Positions 17,914 to 26,888 of a stretch of DNA of 64,000 bases are shown here, piece by piece. The stretch spans positions 1,550,001 through 1,614,000 of the forward strand of contig NZ_CP019650.1 of assembly GCF_001999945.1 (NCBI RefSeq), in the 5' to 3' direction. The stretch comes from Microbulbifer agarilyticus. Its GTDB lineage: Bacteria; Pseudomonadota; Gammaproteobacteria; Pseudomonadales; Cellvibrionaceae. The stretch's first letter is position 1; the number at the start of each line of letters is the position of its first letter. Under the pieces are notes generated by a model. The model was not told the DNA's origin. It saw only the letters and a list, made by a program, of their open reading frames with translations, and did no database searches. Position numbers and translations under genes: made by a program.

Positions 17914-19751
17914 ACAGATTATGGAAGTGTGCCGCGGCAATTTTTGCGGTCGGCAGTTTGATTGCCGCCTGTCAAGACAAGCCGGTGGACATACCACAGA
18001 GTGGTATCGAAGAATCCCAAGCTACCTCACAATTTGTTTCGATTGACGCCAGCAATATCAAGGTGGCGATGCGTTATTTTACCAAGGACAACCTTGTAGG
18101 TGAGCCGCTCGATGGTTATCAGGCGAACGTATGCCTGTTGGCTGCGGAGGCGGAAGCGGCGCTGCAGAAAGTGGCGGACTCACTTGCCCGCGAGGGGCTT
18201 GGGATCGAAGTATTTGACTGCTATAGGCCGCAAAGCGCGGTGAATCATTTTGTACGCTGGGCGGCGGCACCGGAAGATCACTCGACGAAGGCGGATTTTT
18301 ATCCGCGGGAAGAGAAGTCTCAAATGTTTGAGCGTGGCTATATCGCCGAGCGTTCCGGGCATAGCCGTGGCTCTACCATTGATTTGACCCTTTACCGCCT
18401 CGACAGTGGTGAGGCGCTGGATATGGGCACCGGCTTTGACTTCATGGATGAGCGCTCGGCCACAGAGTATCCGTTGGGTGATGCCGAAGCCATGGCCAAT
18501 CGATTCAAGCTGCGCGATGCGATGAGCGCTGAAGGGTTTGTCAATTATTCTCAGGAATGGTGGCACTACACTTTCAAGCCAGAGCCGTATCCCGATCGCT
18601 ACTTTGACGTACCGGTAGATCACGTATCCATATGGCAAGTGCAGTCGGGTTCATTACGTAATGGCGCAGAACAGCCGGAGCTTTATTTACCCTTGGTAAA
18701 AGATCAGCGTGTTGGTCTGGTTGTAAACCAGACCTCACGAGTCGGCGATACCCACCTCATTGATTTCCTGCGTGACAAAAATGTCGGTGTAGAGCGCATT
18801 TTCGCGCTGGAACATGGCGTGCGTGGCAATGTGGAGAATGGTGGCAAGGTGGATGACGGTATCGATGGCCCCAGTGGCTTGCCGATTGTCTCACTGTACG
18901 GGGGAAAGTATACGCCCACAGCGGAGAGCCTGGCAGATTTGGACTGGCTCGTTTTCGATATTCAGGATGTGGGGGTTCGCTTCTACACCTATATCAGCTC
19001 GTTGCATTACTTGATGCAGGCCTGTGCAGACAATGGTGTTCCTTTATTGGTGATGGACCGACCAAACCCGAACGGTGACTATGTCGACGGCCCGATTCTG
19101 GAGAGAGAATTCCAAAGCTTTGTGGGTATGCACCCGATTCCGCTTGTCCATGGCATGACCGTAGGCGAGTTGGCGCAAATGATAAATGGTGAAGAGTGGC
19201 TGCAAGGTGAGAACCGGTGTGCGCTTACCGTGATTCCCGTTGCCGGTTACCGCAAGAGCATGGCATACGGATTGCCGGTAAAGCCTTCACCCAACCTACC
19301 CAATGATCTTTCCATTCGCCTGTATCCCTCGCTGGGGTTGTTTGAGGGCACCACCGTAAGTGTAGGACGTGGTACCGAATTTCCATTCCAGGCCCTTGGA
19401 CATCCCGCCGATCGCGAGGGTGCTTTTGTATTCACACCGCAGCCGGTTGCGGGTGCCAGTGAAAACCCAAAACACAATGGGCTGGAACTGCATGGTGATG
19501 ACCTGCGTTCGTCAGACCCGCAGAGTCGTTTTAGCTTGGAGCCTTTATTGAGTTGGTCCAAGCGCACCGGAGAGGCCCCGCAGGACTTCTTTTCCCGCGC
19601 TGCATTTTTTGACAAGTTGGCGGGTACCGACGCATTACGTAAAGCGATTATCGCCGGGCAGGATGCGGATCAGATTCGAGCCACCTGGCAAGAAGGGTTG
19701 ATGGCGTTCCGCACGCAGCGGCAGCCTTATCTACTCTATCCGGAGGATTGA
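17910..19751 (+). CDS. Fusion lipoprotein: D-Ala-D-Ala dipeptidase (M15D, VanX-like) + exo-beta-N-acetylmuramidase (NamZ/DUF1343)
   Basis: 613 residues in one uninterrupted frame. Lipobox IAAC at ~residue 21 marks a lipoprotein. Residues ~40-235 are peptidase M15D: the zinc motif SGHSRGSTIDLTL (His and Asp ligands) and QEWWHYTF (catalytic Glu and zinc His). Residues ~255-613 are DUF1343/NamZ (GH171): VGLVVNQTSRVG, FALEHGVRG, DIQDVGVRFYTYIS, MDRPNPNGDYVDGP and VSVGRGTEFPFQ. NamZ of Bacillus and Tannerella removes MurNAc from non-reducing ends of glycans. One protein would thus attack both sugar and peptide parts of murein at the membrane surface. AAGGAG lies 5 bp before ATG; the start overlaps the decarboxylase stop. 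VanX proteins are usually stand-alone and ~200 residues. Confidence 0.92.
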   Translation: MNRLWKCAAAIFAVGSLIAACQDKPVDIPQSGIEESQATSQFVSIDASNIKVAMRYFTKDNLVGEPLDGYQANVCLLAAEAEAALQKVADSLAREGLGIEVFDCYRPQSAVNHFVRWAAAPEDHSTKADFYPREEKSQMFERGYIAERSGHSRGSTIDLTLYRLDSGEALDMGTGFDFMDERSATEYPLGDAEAMANRFKLRDAMSAEGFVNYSQEWWHYTFKPEPYPDRYFDVPVDHVSIWQVQSGSLRNGAEQPELYLPLVKDQRVGLVVNQTSRVGDTHLIDFLRDKNVGVERIFALEHGVRGNVENGGKVDDGIDGPSGLPIVSLYGGKYTPTAESLADLDWLVFDIQDVGVRFYTYISSLHYLMQACADNGVPLLVMDRPNPNGDYVDGPILEREFQSFVGMHPIPLVHGMTVGELAQMINGEEWLQGENRCALTVIPVAGYRKSMAYGLPVKPSPNLPNDLSIRLYPSLGLFEGTTVSVGRGTEFPFQALGHPADREGAFVFTPQPVAGASENPKHNGLELHGDDLRSSDPQSRFSLEPLLSWSKRTGEAPQDFFSRAAFFDKLAGTDALRKAIIAGQDADQIRATWQEGLMAFRTQRQPYLLYPED

Positions 19752-19754
19752 GCA

Positions 19755-20942
19755 ATGAGACAGCATCTCAATAGAATCCTCGCGCAGGTTCCCCGGGGTC
19801 GCTTGATGTCTGTAGATCTGCTGCGGGGAATTGCCATTGCCGCCATGGTCCTGGTAAACAATCCGGGAAGCTGGTCGTTTGTTTATGCCCCGATGGCGCA
19901 TGCGCAGTGGCATGGTTGGACACCAACGGATGTTATTTTTCCGCTGTTCCTGTTTGTGGTGGGCGTATCCATGGTGTTGTCTACCGGTAAGAAAGGAAGC
20001 TTTCCGGTGGTGGGCTGGGCCCAGTGGAGCAGGGCGCTCAAGCTTTTCGCGCTCGGGCTTTTTCTAGCCATCTTTTTCTACAACTTTCGCGATTCGTCGT
20101 ACAACTGGATAGAGGATCGTCTTGAAGGAATTCGCTGGATGGGCGTGCTGCAGCGCATCGCGCTGGTGTACATCCTGTGCTGCTATCTAGTGCGCTGGTT
20201 ACCCACAAAAGGACTATTGGTTGCCGCAGTCCTATGCAGTGTGGTGCCATGGGCACTGATGCTGATAGTGCCTTATGAGAGTGCCAGTGGTGAAATTTTC
20301 CAGGGGCAGTTGGCTTTCGGGAATCACTTCGCGGCCTGGCTGGACCAGATCCTACTGGGAAGTGCACATGTGTATCACCGGGATGCCCAACCTTTTGCCT
20401 TTGACCCGGAAGGTGTGCTTACGACGTTTTCTGCGGCTTCAACGTGCCTGCTCGGTGTGCTTGCGACCCTCGCCTGGAAGTCGGCGGATAGTGACCGCGA
20501 AGCACAGCTCGTACTCTGTCGTAATTGGTTGGTTGCCGGAACGCTGATGGTGTTGGTGGGGCAGTTATTGCACCCTGTGGTACCCATCAACAAGGTGTTG
20601 TGGTCTCCCAGTTTTGTGCTGGTAACGGCAGGGGTGTCCATGCTGCTAATGGCCGGCCTTTATTATCTGGTTGATATTCGCGAGCGTCGCCGCGCACTAG
20701 CCCCGCTATTGGTGTTTGGTGTCAATGCGATTGCGCTGTTTATGCTGGCCGGTGTTGTCGGCCGGATTCTGATCATGATTCCGGTAGGCGATGGGACCTT
20801 GAAGGGCTGGTTATTTGGCACGGTGTTCCAGCCCATTTTCGGTAGTTATGGTGGTTCACTCGCTTTCGCAATCAGCTGTCTGGTCGTGTTTTACTGGGTT
20901 ATGTGGCAAATGTACCGCCGTCAAATTATCTGGAAGGTTTAA
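19755..20942 (+). CDS. NagX/HGSNAT-like membrane acetyltransferase (DUF5009/COG4299)
   Basis: 395 residues, multi-pass, with GGAGG 8 bp before the start and only 3 bp after the muramidase gene. The opening SVDLLRGIAIAAMVLVNNPG is followed by HAQWHGWTPTDVIFPLFLF, the hallmark of the heparan-alpha-glucosaminide N-acetyltransferase family, which includes bacterial NagX. About ten membrane segments follow. The lysosomal enzyme passes acetyl from cytosolic acetyl-CoA to glucosamine on the other side of the membrane. In a murein operon it could re-acetylate de-N-acetylated glucosamine or muramic acid in the periplasm before import. Family membership is clear; the direction and acceptor are inferred. 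Confidence 0.85.
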   Translation: MRQHLNRILAQVPRGRLMSVDLLRGIAIAAMVLVNNPGSWSFVYAPMAHAQWHGWTPTDVIFPLFLFVVGVSMVLSTGKKGSFPVVGWAQWSRALKLFALGLFLAIFFYNFRDSSYNWIEDRLEGIRWMGVLQRIALVYILCCYLVRWLPTKGLLVAAVLCSVVPWALMLIVPYESASGEIFQGQLAFGNHFAAWLDQILLGSAHVYHRDAQPFAFDPEGVLTTFSAASTCLLGVLATLAWKSADSDREAQLVLCRNWLVAGTLMVLVGQLLHPVVPINKVLWSPSFVLVTAGVSMLLMAGLYYLVDIRERRRALAPLLVFGVNAIALFMLAGVVGRILIMIPVGDGTLKGWLFGTVFQPIFGSYGGSLAFAISCLVVFYWVMWQMYRRQIIWKV

Positions 20943-20956
20943 CTGCAGAGGTAACT

Positions 20957-22420
20957 GTGAGCCATATTGACTCCGCTCATGAAACGGATGAACAAGCTTT
21001 TATGGCCGCACTGAGAAACGTATTTCACGGTGAGCGGCTGTTGGTGAAGCGTGAGAATCTAGCCCCGTATGAATGTGATGCCTTGCCGGTGTATACCACT
21101 CAGGCACTTGCTGTGGCGTTAGCGGAATCAGAACAGGATGTGGTGGAAGCCTTAAAGCTTTGTAAGGAGTTTGGGATTCCACTTGTGTCTCGCGGTGCCG
21201 GCACTGGTTTATCTGCCGGTGCCAAGCCGATTGCGGGAGGCCTGCTACTGGTGACGGCACCGATGAAGCAGATTCTGGAAATAGATCAAGTAGCGATGAC
21301 TGCTCGGGTACAACCCGGAGCGATTAATCAGCAGCTTTCCATTGCATCTGCACCGCACGGGCTTTACTACGCGCCAGACCCATCATCGCAAATCGCCTGC
21401 TCGATTGGTGGCAACGTGGCAGAAAATGCTGGCGGGGTGCACTGCTTGAAGTACGGCGTTACGGTGCAGAACGTTCTTTCGGTGCGACTCGTGTCCGCTG
21501 CCGAGGAAAATTTCGGCGAAGTCATTACTCTCGGGAGCAGTTGCCTCAGCCAACCAGGCTTTGATTTGTTGGCTCTGGTGCATGGTAGTGAAGGTGGTCT
21601 GGGCGTGATTACGGAGGTGACGGTCAAGCTTACGCCGGTACCTGAGCAAACCCGAACATTGATGGCGGATTTCGCCAGTGTTCGCCAAGCGGCAGATGCG
21701 GTATCTGCAATTGTGCGCGCAGGTGTTATTCCCGCAGCTTTGGAAATGATGGATAAGCTCGCCATCTCGGCAACGGAAGCGTTTTGCAAAGCGGGATATA
21801 ACCTGGATGCGGCTGGTATTTTGCTGATCGATCTCGACGGTCATCCTCTCGAAGTCGAGGCGGAACTGGCTATCGTCGAGAGGGTGCTTGGGGAATCCGG
21901 CGCAATTGCTGTGCATCTTGCGTCGGATGATGAACAACGAGCGCACTGGTGGAAAGGACGCAAAAGTGCCTTTCCCGCTATTGGCCGTTTATCGCCGGAT
22001 TACTACTGTATAGATGGCACCGTGCCGCGACATCGAATTGGTGACGTACTGGAGGCCACCGAGCGTTTTGCGGAAAAATACGCACTACGTGTGGCTAATG
22101 TATTTCATGCCGGCGATGGCAACCTGCACCCCATCATTATGTTTGATGGAAGAGAACCAGATGCACTCGAGCGCACAGAAAAGCTCGCAGCGGATATTTT
22201 GGAGTATTGCATTGAGGTCGGCGGCACAATTACTGGTGAACATGGCGTGGGTGTCGAGAAAATCAATCAGATGGCGGTGCAATTCAGTGATGCCGAACTT
22301 GCACAGTTCCGCGCTATCAAGTCGGCTCTTGATCCCCACAACCTGTTGAACCCCGATAAACAGATTCCAACCTTGGCACGTTGCCAAGAGTACCGTGCAT
22401 TGAGGAGTTGTTGTGGCTGA
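20957..22420 (+). CDS. glcD: FAD-linked glycolate/D-lactate oxidase subunit GlcD
   Basis: About 487 residues from GTG 20957, which has AGAGG 5 bp upstream; a longer frame from ATG 20903 would overlap the previous gene by 40 bp. It has the FAD-binding type 4 fold: PLVSRGAGTGLSAGA, then YYAPDPSSQIACSIGGNVAENAGG and LVHGSEGGLGVITE. The C-terminal FAD oxidase domain contains VFHAGDGNLHPIIMFD and GTITGEHGVG. With glcE and glcF it forms the three-subunit membrane-associated dehydrogenase that oxidises glycolate or D-lactate and feeds electrons to the respiratory chain. The whole trio is in the murein operon, and MurQ in the facing operon produces D-lactate, so D-lactate is the likely physiological substrate here. 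Confidence 0.92.
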   Translation: MSHIDSAHETDEQAFMAALRNVFHGERLLVKRENLAPYECDALPVYTTQALAVALAESEQDVVEALKLCKEFGIPLVSRGAGTGLSAGAKPIAGGLLLVTAPMKQILEIDQVAMTARVQPGAINQQLSIASAPHGLYYAPDPSSQIACSIGGNVAENAGGVHCLKYGVTVQNVLSVRLVSAAEENFGEVITLGSSCLSQPGFDLLALVHGSEGGLGVITEVTVKLTPVPEQTRTLMADFASVRQAADAVSAIVRAGVIPAALEMMDKLAISATEAFCKAGYNLDAAGILLIDLDGHPLEVEAELAIVERVLGESGAIAVHLASDDEQRAHWWKGRKSAFPAIGRLSPDYYCIDGTVPRHRIGDVLEATERFAEKYALRVANVFHAGDGNLHPIIMFDGREPDALERTEKLAADILEYCIEVGGTITGEHGVGVEKINQMAVQFSDAELAQFRAIKSALDPHNLLNPDKQIPTLARCQEYRALRSCCG

Positions 22421-23492
22421 GGTTACTTCTCATGCAGTGACGCGTGATATTTCTGATGTGATTGCGGCACAAGTGGCTGCCGCTTACCGAGGTGGTGAAG
22501 GCGACATAGCGTCCATTTGTCTTGGGGGGAGTGGTTCCCGCGGGGCATTTGGCGTGGATGATCAAGCAACCGTGTCTCTCGCTGATCACACGGGTATTGT
22601 AGATTACCAACCTGATGAACTGACTCTGCGCGCTCGTGCGGGAACACCTATTTCTGAAATTGAGGCATTGCTGAGGCAAAACAACCAATGTTTTGCAGCG
22701 GAGATTCCCAGCCCTTCTACGGGTAGTACCTTGGGCGGAGCAATTGCCTGCGGTTGGGATGGACCCGGCCGGGCTTTTGCTGGCGCACTGCGGGATATTG
22801 TATTGGGTTGCCAGCTGGTGAATGGCCGCGGGGAAACGGTGCGGTTTGGTGGCCAGGTCATGAAGAATGTCGCGGGGTTTGATCTCGCGCGCTTACAAGT
22901 TGGCGCACTTGGCACGCTGGGCGCAATGCTGGATGTCACCCTTCGTTTGCAGCCACGACCGGAGTGTACCAAGTCTGTAGTGTTTGATGTCTCCCCGATT
23001 GAGATTGGGGAATGGTGGCAGCGCACTCGCACTCTTCGGCCGCTATTGTCTGGGACCTGTTATTTGGAAAGGCGCCTGCATTTGCGGTTTAGTGGGCGTG
23101 AACTCGCTGTGAACGACGTTCTGAAGCGGATTGGTGGGGAAGTGAGTGCGCTGGATTGGCATGCTCTCAGAGACCTCAAAACAGAATTTTTCCATGGTGA
23201 GCGATTGGCCTGTGCCTATTTACCTCGGTATTCCTCGTTGCCACTGACCGCTGGGCAGGCACTCGTTGAGTGGGAGGGAGCGCGTGTTTGGGTTCGCAAT
23301 GGCGATCATCTTACTCTGGCGCGCGACGTTACCGAACTCGGCGGGTTTGTAAGGGTGATGCGTGGTCAAATGGTAAGTACTCGGGGTATTACCCCCGCCT
23401 GGCATCGCGCTCTGAAATCGGCACTAGACCCGAAGGGTGTATTTAATCCAGTCCATTTCGAACGATGTTTCACTGGCGAGGGGTTCGCATAG
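22413..23492 (+). CDS. glcE: Glycolate/D-lactate oxidase subunit GlcE
   Basis: 359 residues from GTG 22413, overlapping glcD by 8 bp with GAGGAG upstream. It is a second FAD-binding type 4 domain protein, shorter than GlcD as usual: AAEIPSPSTGSTLGGAIACG, GQVMKNVAGFDLARL and GALGTLGAMLDVTLRL. The C-terminus SALDPKGVFNPVHF is typical of GlcE. It is the FAD-containing partner of GlcD in the GlcDEF complex. The tight overlaps on both sides indicate coupled translation and fixed stoichiometry. Confidence 0.92.
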   Translation: MAEVTSHAVTRDISDVIAAQVAAAYRGGEGDIASICLGGSGSRGAFGVDDQATVSLADHTGIVDYQPDELTLRARAGTPISEIEALLRQNNQCFAAEIPSPSTGSTLGGAIACGWDGPGRAFAGALRDIVLGCQLVNGRGETVRFGGQVMKNVAGFDLARLQVGALGTLGAMLDVTLRLQPRPECTKSVVFDVSPIEIGEWWQRTRTLRPLLSGTCYLERRLHLRFSGRELAVNDVLKRIGGEVSALDWHALRDLKTEFFHGERLACAYLPRYSSLPLTAGQALVEWEGARVWVRNGDHLTLARDVTELGGFVRVMRGQMVSTRGITPAWHRALKSALDPKGVFNPVHFERCFTGEGFA

Positions 23493-24802
23493 TGCAGGTC
23501 AATCTGATTGATGGGTTGCTGCAGGAAGGCGAAAAACAGCGTGCAGAGCAGGTGCTGAATGCCTGTGTCCACTGTGGTTTTTGTACTGCTACTTGCCCCA
23601 CCTACCTCCAGCAAGGGAATGAGCTTGACAGCCCGCGTGGGCGTATCTACCTCGTCAAGGAGATGCTCGAACGCGGTGAAGCGACGAAGGCGACACGCCA
23701 GCATCTGGACCGATGCCTAACCTGTTTGAGCTGTGAAACGACCTGTCCATCCGGGGTGGAGTATCACAAGCTGGTGGCGATCGGGCGTCATACCATTGAG
23801 CGCCTGGCACCCCGTGGAAAGCTCGACATCTTCGTGCGCTGGGGTTTGCGTAAACTTATGGTAACGCGGGGGCTGTTCGCGGGATTTTTGCGTGTAGGAC
23901 GGCTTTTTTCTGGGCTTCTTCCTGCAACAATCCGCAGAGTGTATTTCCCCGTGGTCCCGCGGTTTGACGTCAAGGCAGCTCTGGATTCGGCGGCTGCCCC
24001 GCGTAGTCTGCTTCAGAAGGGTACCGTATTGATTGTACGCGGCTGTGTGCAACCAGCATTGCGGCCACAAACAGACTTGGCAATGTCAAAGATCCTAAAT
24101 TACTTTGGTGTGCCCATTGCTGAAAGTACTTTCGCCAGCTGTTGTGGTGCTGCGAGTTTCCATACCAGCGGTGAAGAGGAGGCCAGGAGACTGGCGCGCA
24201 CCAATATTGATGGTTGGTGGAAGTTGAACCAGGGCGTGGATGGCCCGGTATTGCGTGCAATTATTTCAACTGCATCAGGCTGTGGCGTGCATCTGAAAGA
24301 TTATCCTCACTTGCTGCAGGACGATGAGGAATATAGGGAAAAAGCAGTCCAGTTGGCCAGCTTGGTGAAGGATCCTGTTGAATTACTGGAAGAGTTGTTT
24401 TCAGAGAGCACCCCTACGCTGTCTTCAGTTGCGCAGGAGCAGCGGCTGGCATTCCACTGTCCGTGCACGCTTCAGCATGGGCAGGGGCTCAATCAGCGCG
24501 TGGAGCAGTTGTTGGGGCACTTGGGCATTAGGCTCCCCCAAATTGCCGACAGTCATCTTTGCTGCGGTTCGGCAGGTACCTATTCGGTCTTGCAACCGTC
24601 GATGTCCAAGCTTCTACGCGGGCAGAAGTTAACACAATTACTGGCGACGGATCCCGATACGGTCATAACCGCAAACATAGGCTGTCAGCTGCATTTGCAG
24701 AGTGGTACGGAAAAGCCTGTGCGTCACTGGTTAGAGGTTGTCGCGGATGCATTGTCACCTCCGACAAACGTGAAGAATGTACGCGAAGCGTGTAATCGGT
24801 AA
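23492..24802 (+). CDS. glcF: Glycolate/D-lactate oxidase iron-sulfur subunit GlcF
   Basis: About 436 residues from GTG 23492, which shares one base with the glcE stop (TAGTG); an ATG at 23465 would give nine extra residues. Two 4Fe-4S motifs are present, CVHCGFCTATCP and CLTCLSCETTCP, followed by two CCG (DUF3400-type) domains, SCCGAASF and LCCGSAGTYS, with HCPCTLQH between them. It passes electrons from the flavin subunits to quinone. It is the last gene of the forward operon, closed by a shared terminator, and converges on murQ. Confidence 0.93.
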   Translation: MQVNLIDGLLQEGEKQRAEQVLNACVHCGFCTATCPTYLQQGNELDSPRGRIYLVKEMLERGEATKATRQHLDRCLTCLSCETTCPSGVEYHKLVAIGRHTIERLAPRGKLDIFVRWGLRKLMVTRGLFAGFLRVGRLFSGLLPATIRRVYFPVVPRFDVKAALDSAAAPRSLLQKGTVLIVRGCVQPALRPQTDLAMSKILNYFGVPIAESTFASCCGAASFHTSGEEEARRLARTNIDGWWKLNQGVDGPVLRAIISTASGCGVHLKDYPHLLQDDEEYREKAVQLASLVKDPVELLEELFSESTPTLSSVAQEQRLAFHCPCTLQHGQGLNQRVEQLLGHLGIRLPQIADSHLCCGSAGTYSVLQPSMSKLLRGQKLTQLLATDPDTVITANIGCQLHLQSGTEKPVRHWLEVVADALSPPTNVKNVREACNR

Positions 24803-24873
24803 TTGAGCTTGCTATGTCGATGAAAGAATTTTTGTTGTTGTCTGTATTGTTGCTGAGTGCACCAGACACAAAG

Positions 24874-24902
24874 AAAAAACCGGGGACATTCCCCGGTTTT
24901 TT
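24874..24902. terminator. Bidirectional terminator between glcF and murQ
   Basis: AAAAAACCGGGG and CCCCGGTTTTTT arms around a short ACATT loop, with T-runs on both strands between the convergent operons. Confidence 0.92.
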
Positions 24903-24956
24903 GTAAGCTATTACTAAGCTCAACTACTTCTTGTCTAGTTTGTACCTGGTTTGTAT

Positions 24957-25931
24957 TTAGGCAGGCGCACGGATCCTTTCTTTCGCTATGGCAGCGCGTG
25001 TAGGCTTGTTGTCCTTTTTCGCCAGCTGCAGTGCCTTGCGCAGGAAGCCGTTGGCCTGATCCAGCGCCAACTCGGATGCATTCCTGTCTAACCCGCTCAA
25101 AATAATCATGATGGCAAGCTTTGCATTGTGTTCACAGCTTTTAAGTACGCGATCGGCTTCTTCCAACTCGACGCCGGTGGCTTCCATTACAATGCGTCGC
25201 GTGCGGCTGACGAGTTTTTCATTGGTTGCTTTCACATCAACCATTAAGTTGTAAAAGCTTTTCCCAATACGAATCATGCTGGCGGTTGTCAGCATGTTCA
25301 GTACGAGTTTCTGCGCGGTACCCGCTTTCATTCGGGTAGAGCCGGTAAGGATCTCCGGGCCCACTTCCGGAAGAATCGCGATATCGGCTTCAGCGGCAAT
25401 GGCTGCGGTTTTGTTGCAGGAAAGGGCTACGGTAGTGCATCCCTTTGCATGGGCGTGGCGCAGTCCACCGATAACATAGGGGGTACGTCCACTCGCAGCG
25501 ATGCCGACGACGACGTCTTCCTTGCGCAGGTTGATCTTGTCCAGGTCCTCACCCGCCAGCGTGAAGCTGTCTTCCGCGCCTTCCTGTGCCCGGTACACCG
25601 CTTCTTCCCCGCCGGCAATCAGTGCCACAACCATGTCTTCTTCTACCCCGTAGGTGGGCGGGCATTCCACTGCATCGAGAATACCCAGGCGACCACTGGT
25701 ACCAGCACCCATATAAATTAGCCTGGCACCTGACTTAAAGGCCTCTGCAATGGCATCTACCGCGCGCGCGATTTGTGGGATTTCGCGATGAACGGCTTCT
25801 GGTACTTCGCGATCGGCATTATTTATTTTCTCGAGAATTTTCTCACTGGATAGGAGGTCGATATCGAGCGTATCGGGGTTGCGTGCTTCGCTGGTCAGCG
25901 TTGCCAGTTCATTAAGCAATTGTGCATTCAT
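24957..25931 (-). CDS. murQ: N-acetylmuramic acid 6-phosphate etherase MurQ
   Basis: 324 residues, family length. The start [19 protein letters not shown] is followed by the MurQ SIS domain: [42 protein letters not shown] and [18 protein letters not shown], with the catalytic Glu in the DAVECPP region. The C-terminal helical segment ([18 protein letters not shown]) is complete. The enzyme splits MurNAc-6-P to GlcNAc-6-P and D-lactate in the cytoplasm. It is the last gene of a symporter-kinase-murQ operon (48 bp after the kinase). D-lactate produced here can be used by the GlcDEF enzyme encoded next door. Confidence 0.97.
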   Translation of the reverse strand: MNAQLLNELATLTSEARNPDTLDIDLLSSEKILEKINNADREVPEAVHREIPQIARAVDAIAEAFKSGARLIYMGAGTSGRLGILDAVECPPTYGVEEDMVVALIAGGEEAVYRAQEGAEDSFTLAGEDLDKINLRKEDVVVGIAASGRTPYVIGGLRHAHAKGCTTVALSCNKTAAIAAEADIAILPEVGPEILTGSTRMKAGTAQKLVLNMLTTASMIRIGKSFYNLMVDVKATNEKLVSRTRRIVMEATGVELEEADRVLKSCEHNAKLAIMIILSGLDRNASELALDQANGFLRKALQLAKKDNKPTRAAIAKERIRAPA

Positions 25932-25979
25932 GGCTTAGTTGGACTCCAATGTCGTCGCCAATATTCAGAAGCCGCTCAG

Positions 25980-26888
25980 TTACGAGCCGTGCTGTATTGA
26001 GTTCTTTTTTCTGGTCTCGGTGCTCGGTTCACCACATTGGCGAGCCATTATGCAGGCGCCGTCCAGTGCAGTTCCCAGCGCGGGAATTTGCCGAGCTTGA
26101 TGTGCAGGGCGCAAATGTGGAGCTAGTTTGTCTGCCAGCCCCCCAAGAAGAGCGAGTGGCAAAGTCTCCCCGTCGCTGGCCGCTTCGATCAGGCGATCGA
26201 CTTCCGCAGCAGTTTTGCGGACGATCTCACCAGCTAATGCGCAGTGGGGCAGGTGTTTGAATACAGTTGGGGCCAGGGCGGCATACTCCCGTGAACCCGC
26301 GCTTTGCAGCCAGGGCAAGATCTGCGCGCGCTCTTGCCCTACAACCGACATGACCTCTTGGCAAACCGAACTTTTCGCGTGGCCATGGATATCCAATTCC
26401 CATAGCAGCGCGCGCACCAGACTTTTTCCGATGGCGGCACCACTGCCTTCATCGCCGACCGCCAGTCCCCAGCCACCAAATTGACGGGTGATACCGTCTC
26501 TCCCCAGCTGCATCGCTACAGAGCCGGTACCGACCGCAACCATTACGATTGGAGTACCCGCGCCGGCCCCCACTAGTGAGGTCTTGGCATCAGAAGTGAC
26601 CTGCACACTTCTGAAGCCCTCTGCCAACAGAGCTTGTTGCAGCTTGGTTGCAGAAGTTGGGTTGCCGGCACCTGCCACGCCGCAGACGACATGGGTCTGC
26701 TCAGCGGCAATTGGTGTGCTGGCCAACAATTGTCGACTGATCTCGACAACGTTTGTGATGGCACCATTTAGATCTTGGGTGAGGGAGCTGGCCCCAGATT
26801 TTGCCGTGGTCAGGGTTCCATTCGCGTCTTCAAGGCGCGCCAGGGTTTTGGTGCCGCCGCCGTCGATCCCTATAAAGTAGCTGCTCAT
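25980..26888 (-). CDS. BadF/BadG-type amino-sugar kinase (GlcNAc/MurNAc kinase, MurK-like)
   Basis: 302 residues. The N-terminal ASKHA phosphate-1 motif FIGIDGGGTKT, VVCGVAGAGNP, VAVGTGSVAMQLG and FGGWGLAVGDEGSGAAIG place it in the BadF/BadG/BcrA/BcrD ATPase family, which includes eukaryotic NAGK and bacterial MurK. Its ATG overlaps the symporter stop (ATGA) and murQ follows, so phosphorylation of imported MurNAc, and possibly GlcNAc, to the 6-phosphate is the expected role. It is not AnmK (different family), so it should act on reducing MurNAc and not 1,6-anhydroMurNAc. Confidence 0.88.
   Translation of the reverse strand: MSSYFIGIDGGGTKTLARLEDANGTLTTAKSGASSLTQDLNGAITNVVEISRQLLASTPIAAEQTHVVCGVAGAGNPTSATKLQQALLAEGFRSVQVTSDAKTSLVGAGAGTPIVMVAVGTGSVAMQLGRDGITRQFGGWGLAVGDEGSGAAIGKSLVRALLWELDIHGHAKSSVCQEVMSVVGQERAQILPWLQSAGSREYAALAPTVFKHLPHCALAGEIVRKTAAEVDRLIEAASDGETLPLALLGGLADKLAPHLRPAHQARQIPALGTALDGACIMARQCGEPSTETRKKNSIQHGS

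Noticed and set aside
17910..19751. Possibility that the dipeptidase and NamZ parts are two genes
   Set aside because: The frame is continuous through the linker with no internal stop, and no ribosome site is evident at the junction.
20903..20956. Longer glcD start at ATG 20903
   Set aside because: It would overlap the acetyltransferase gene by 40 bp; GTG 20957 has AGAGG at the right distance and a family-like N-terminus.
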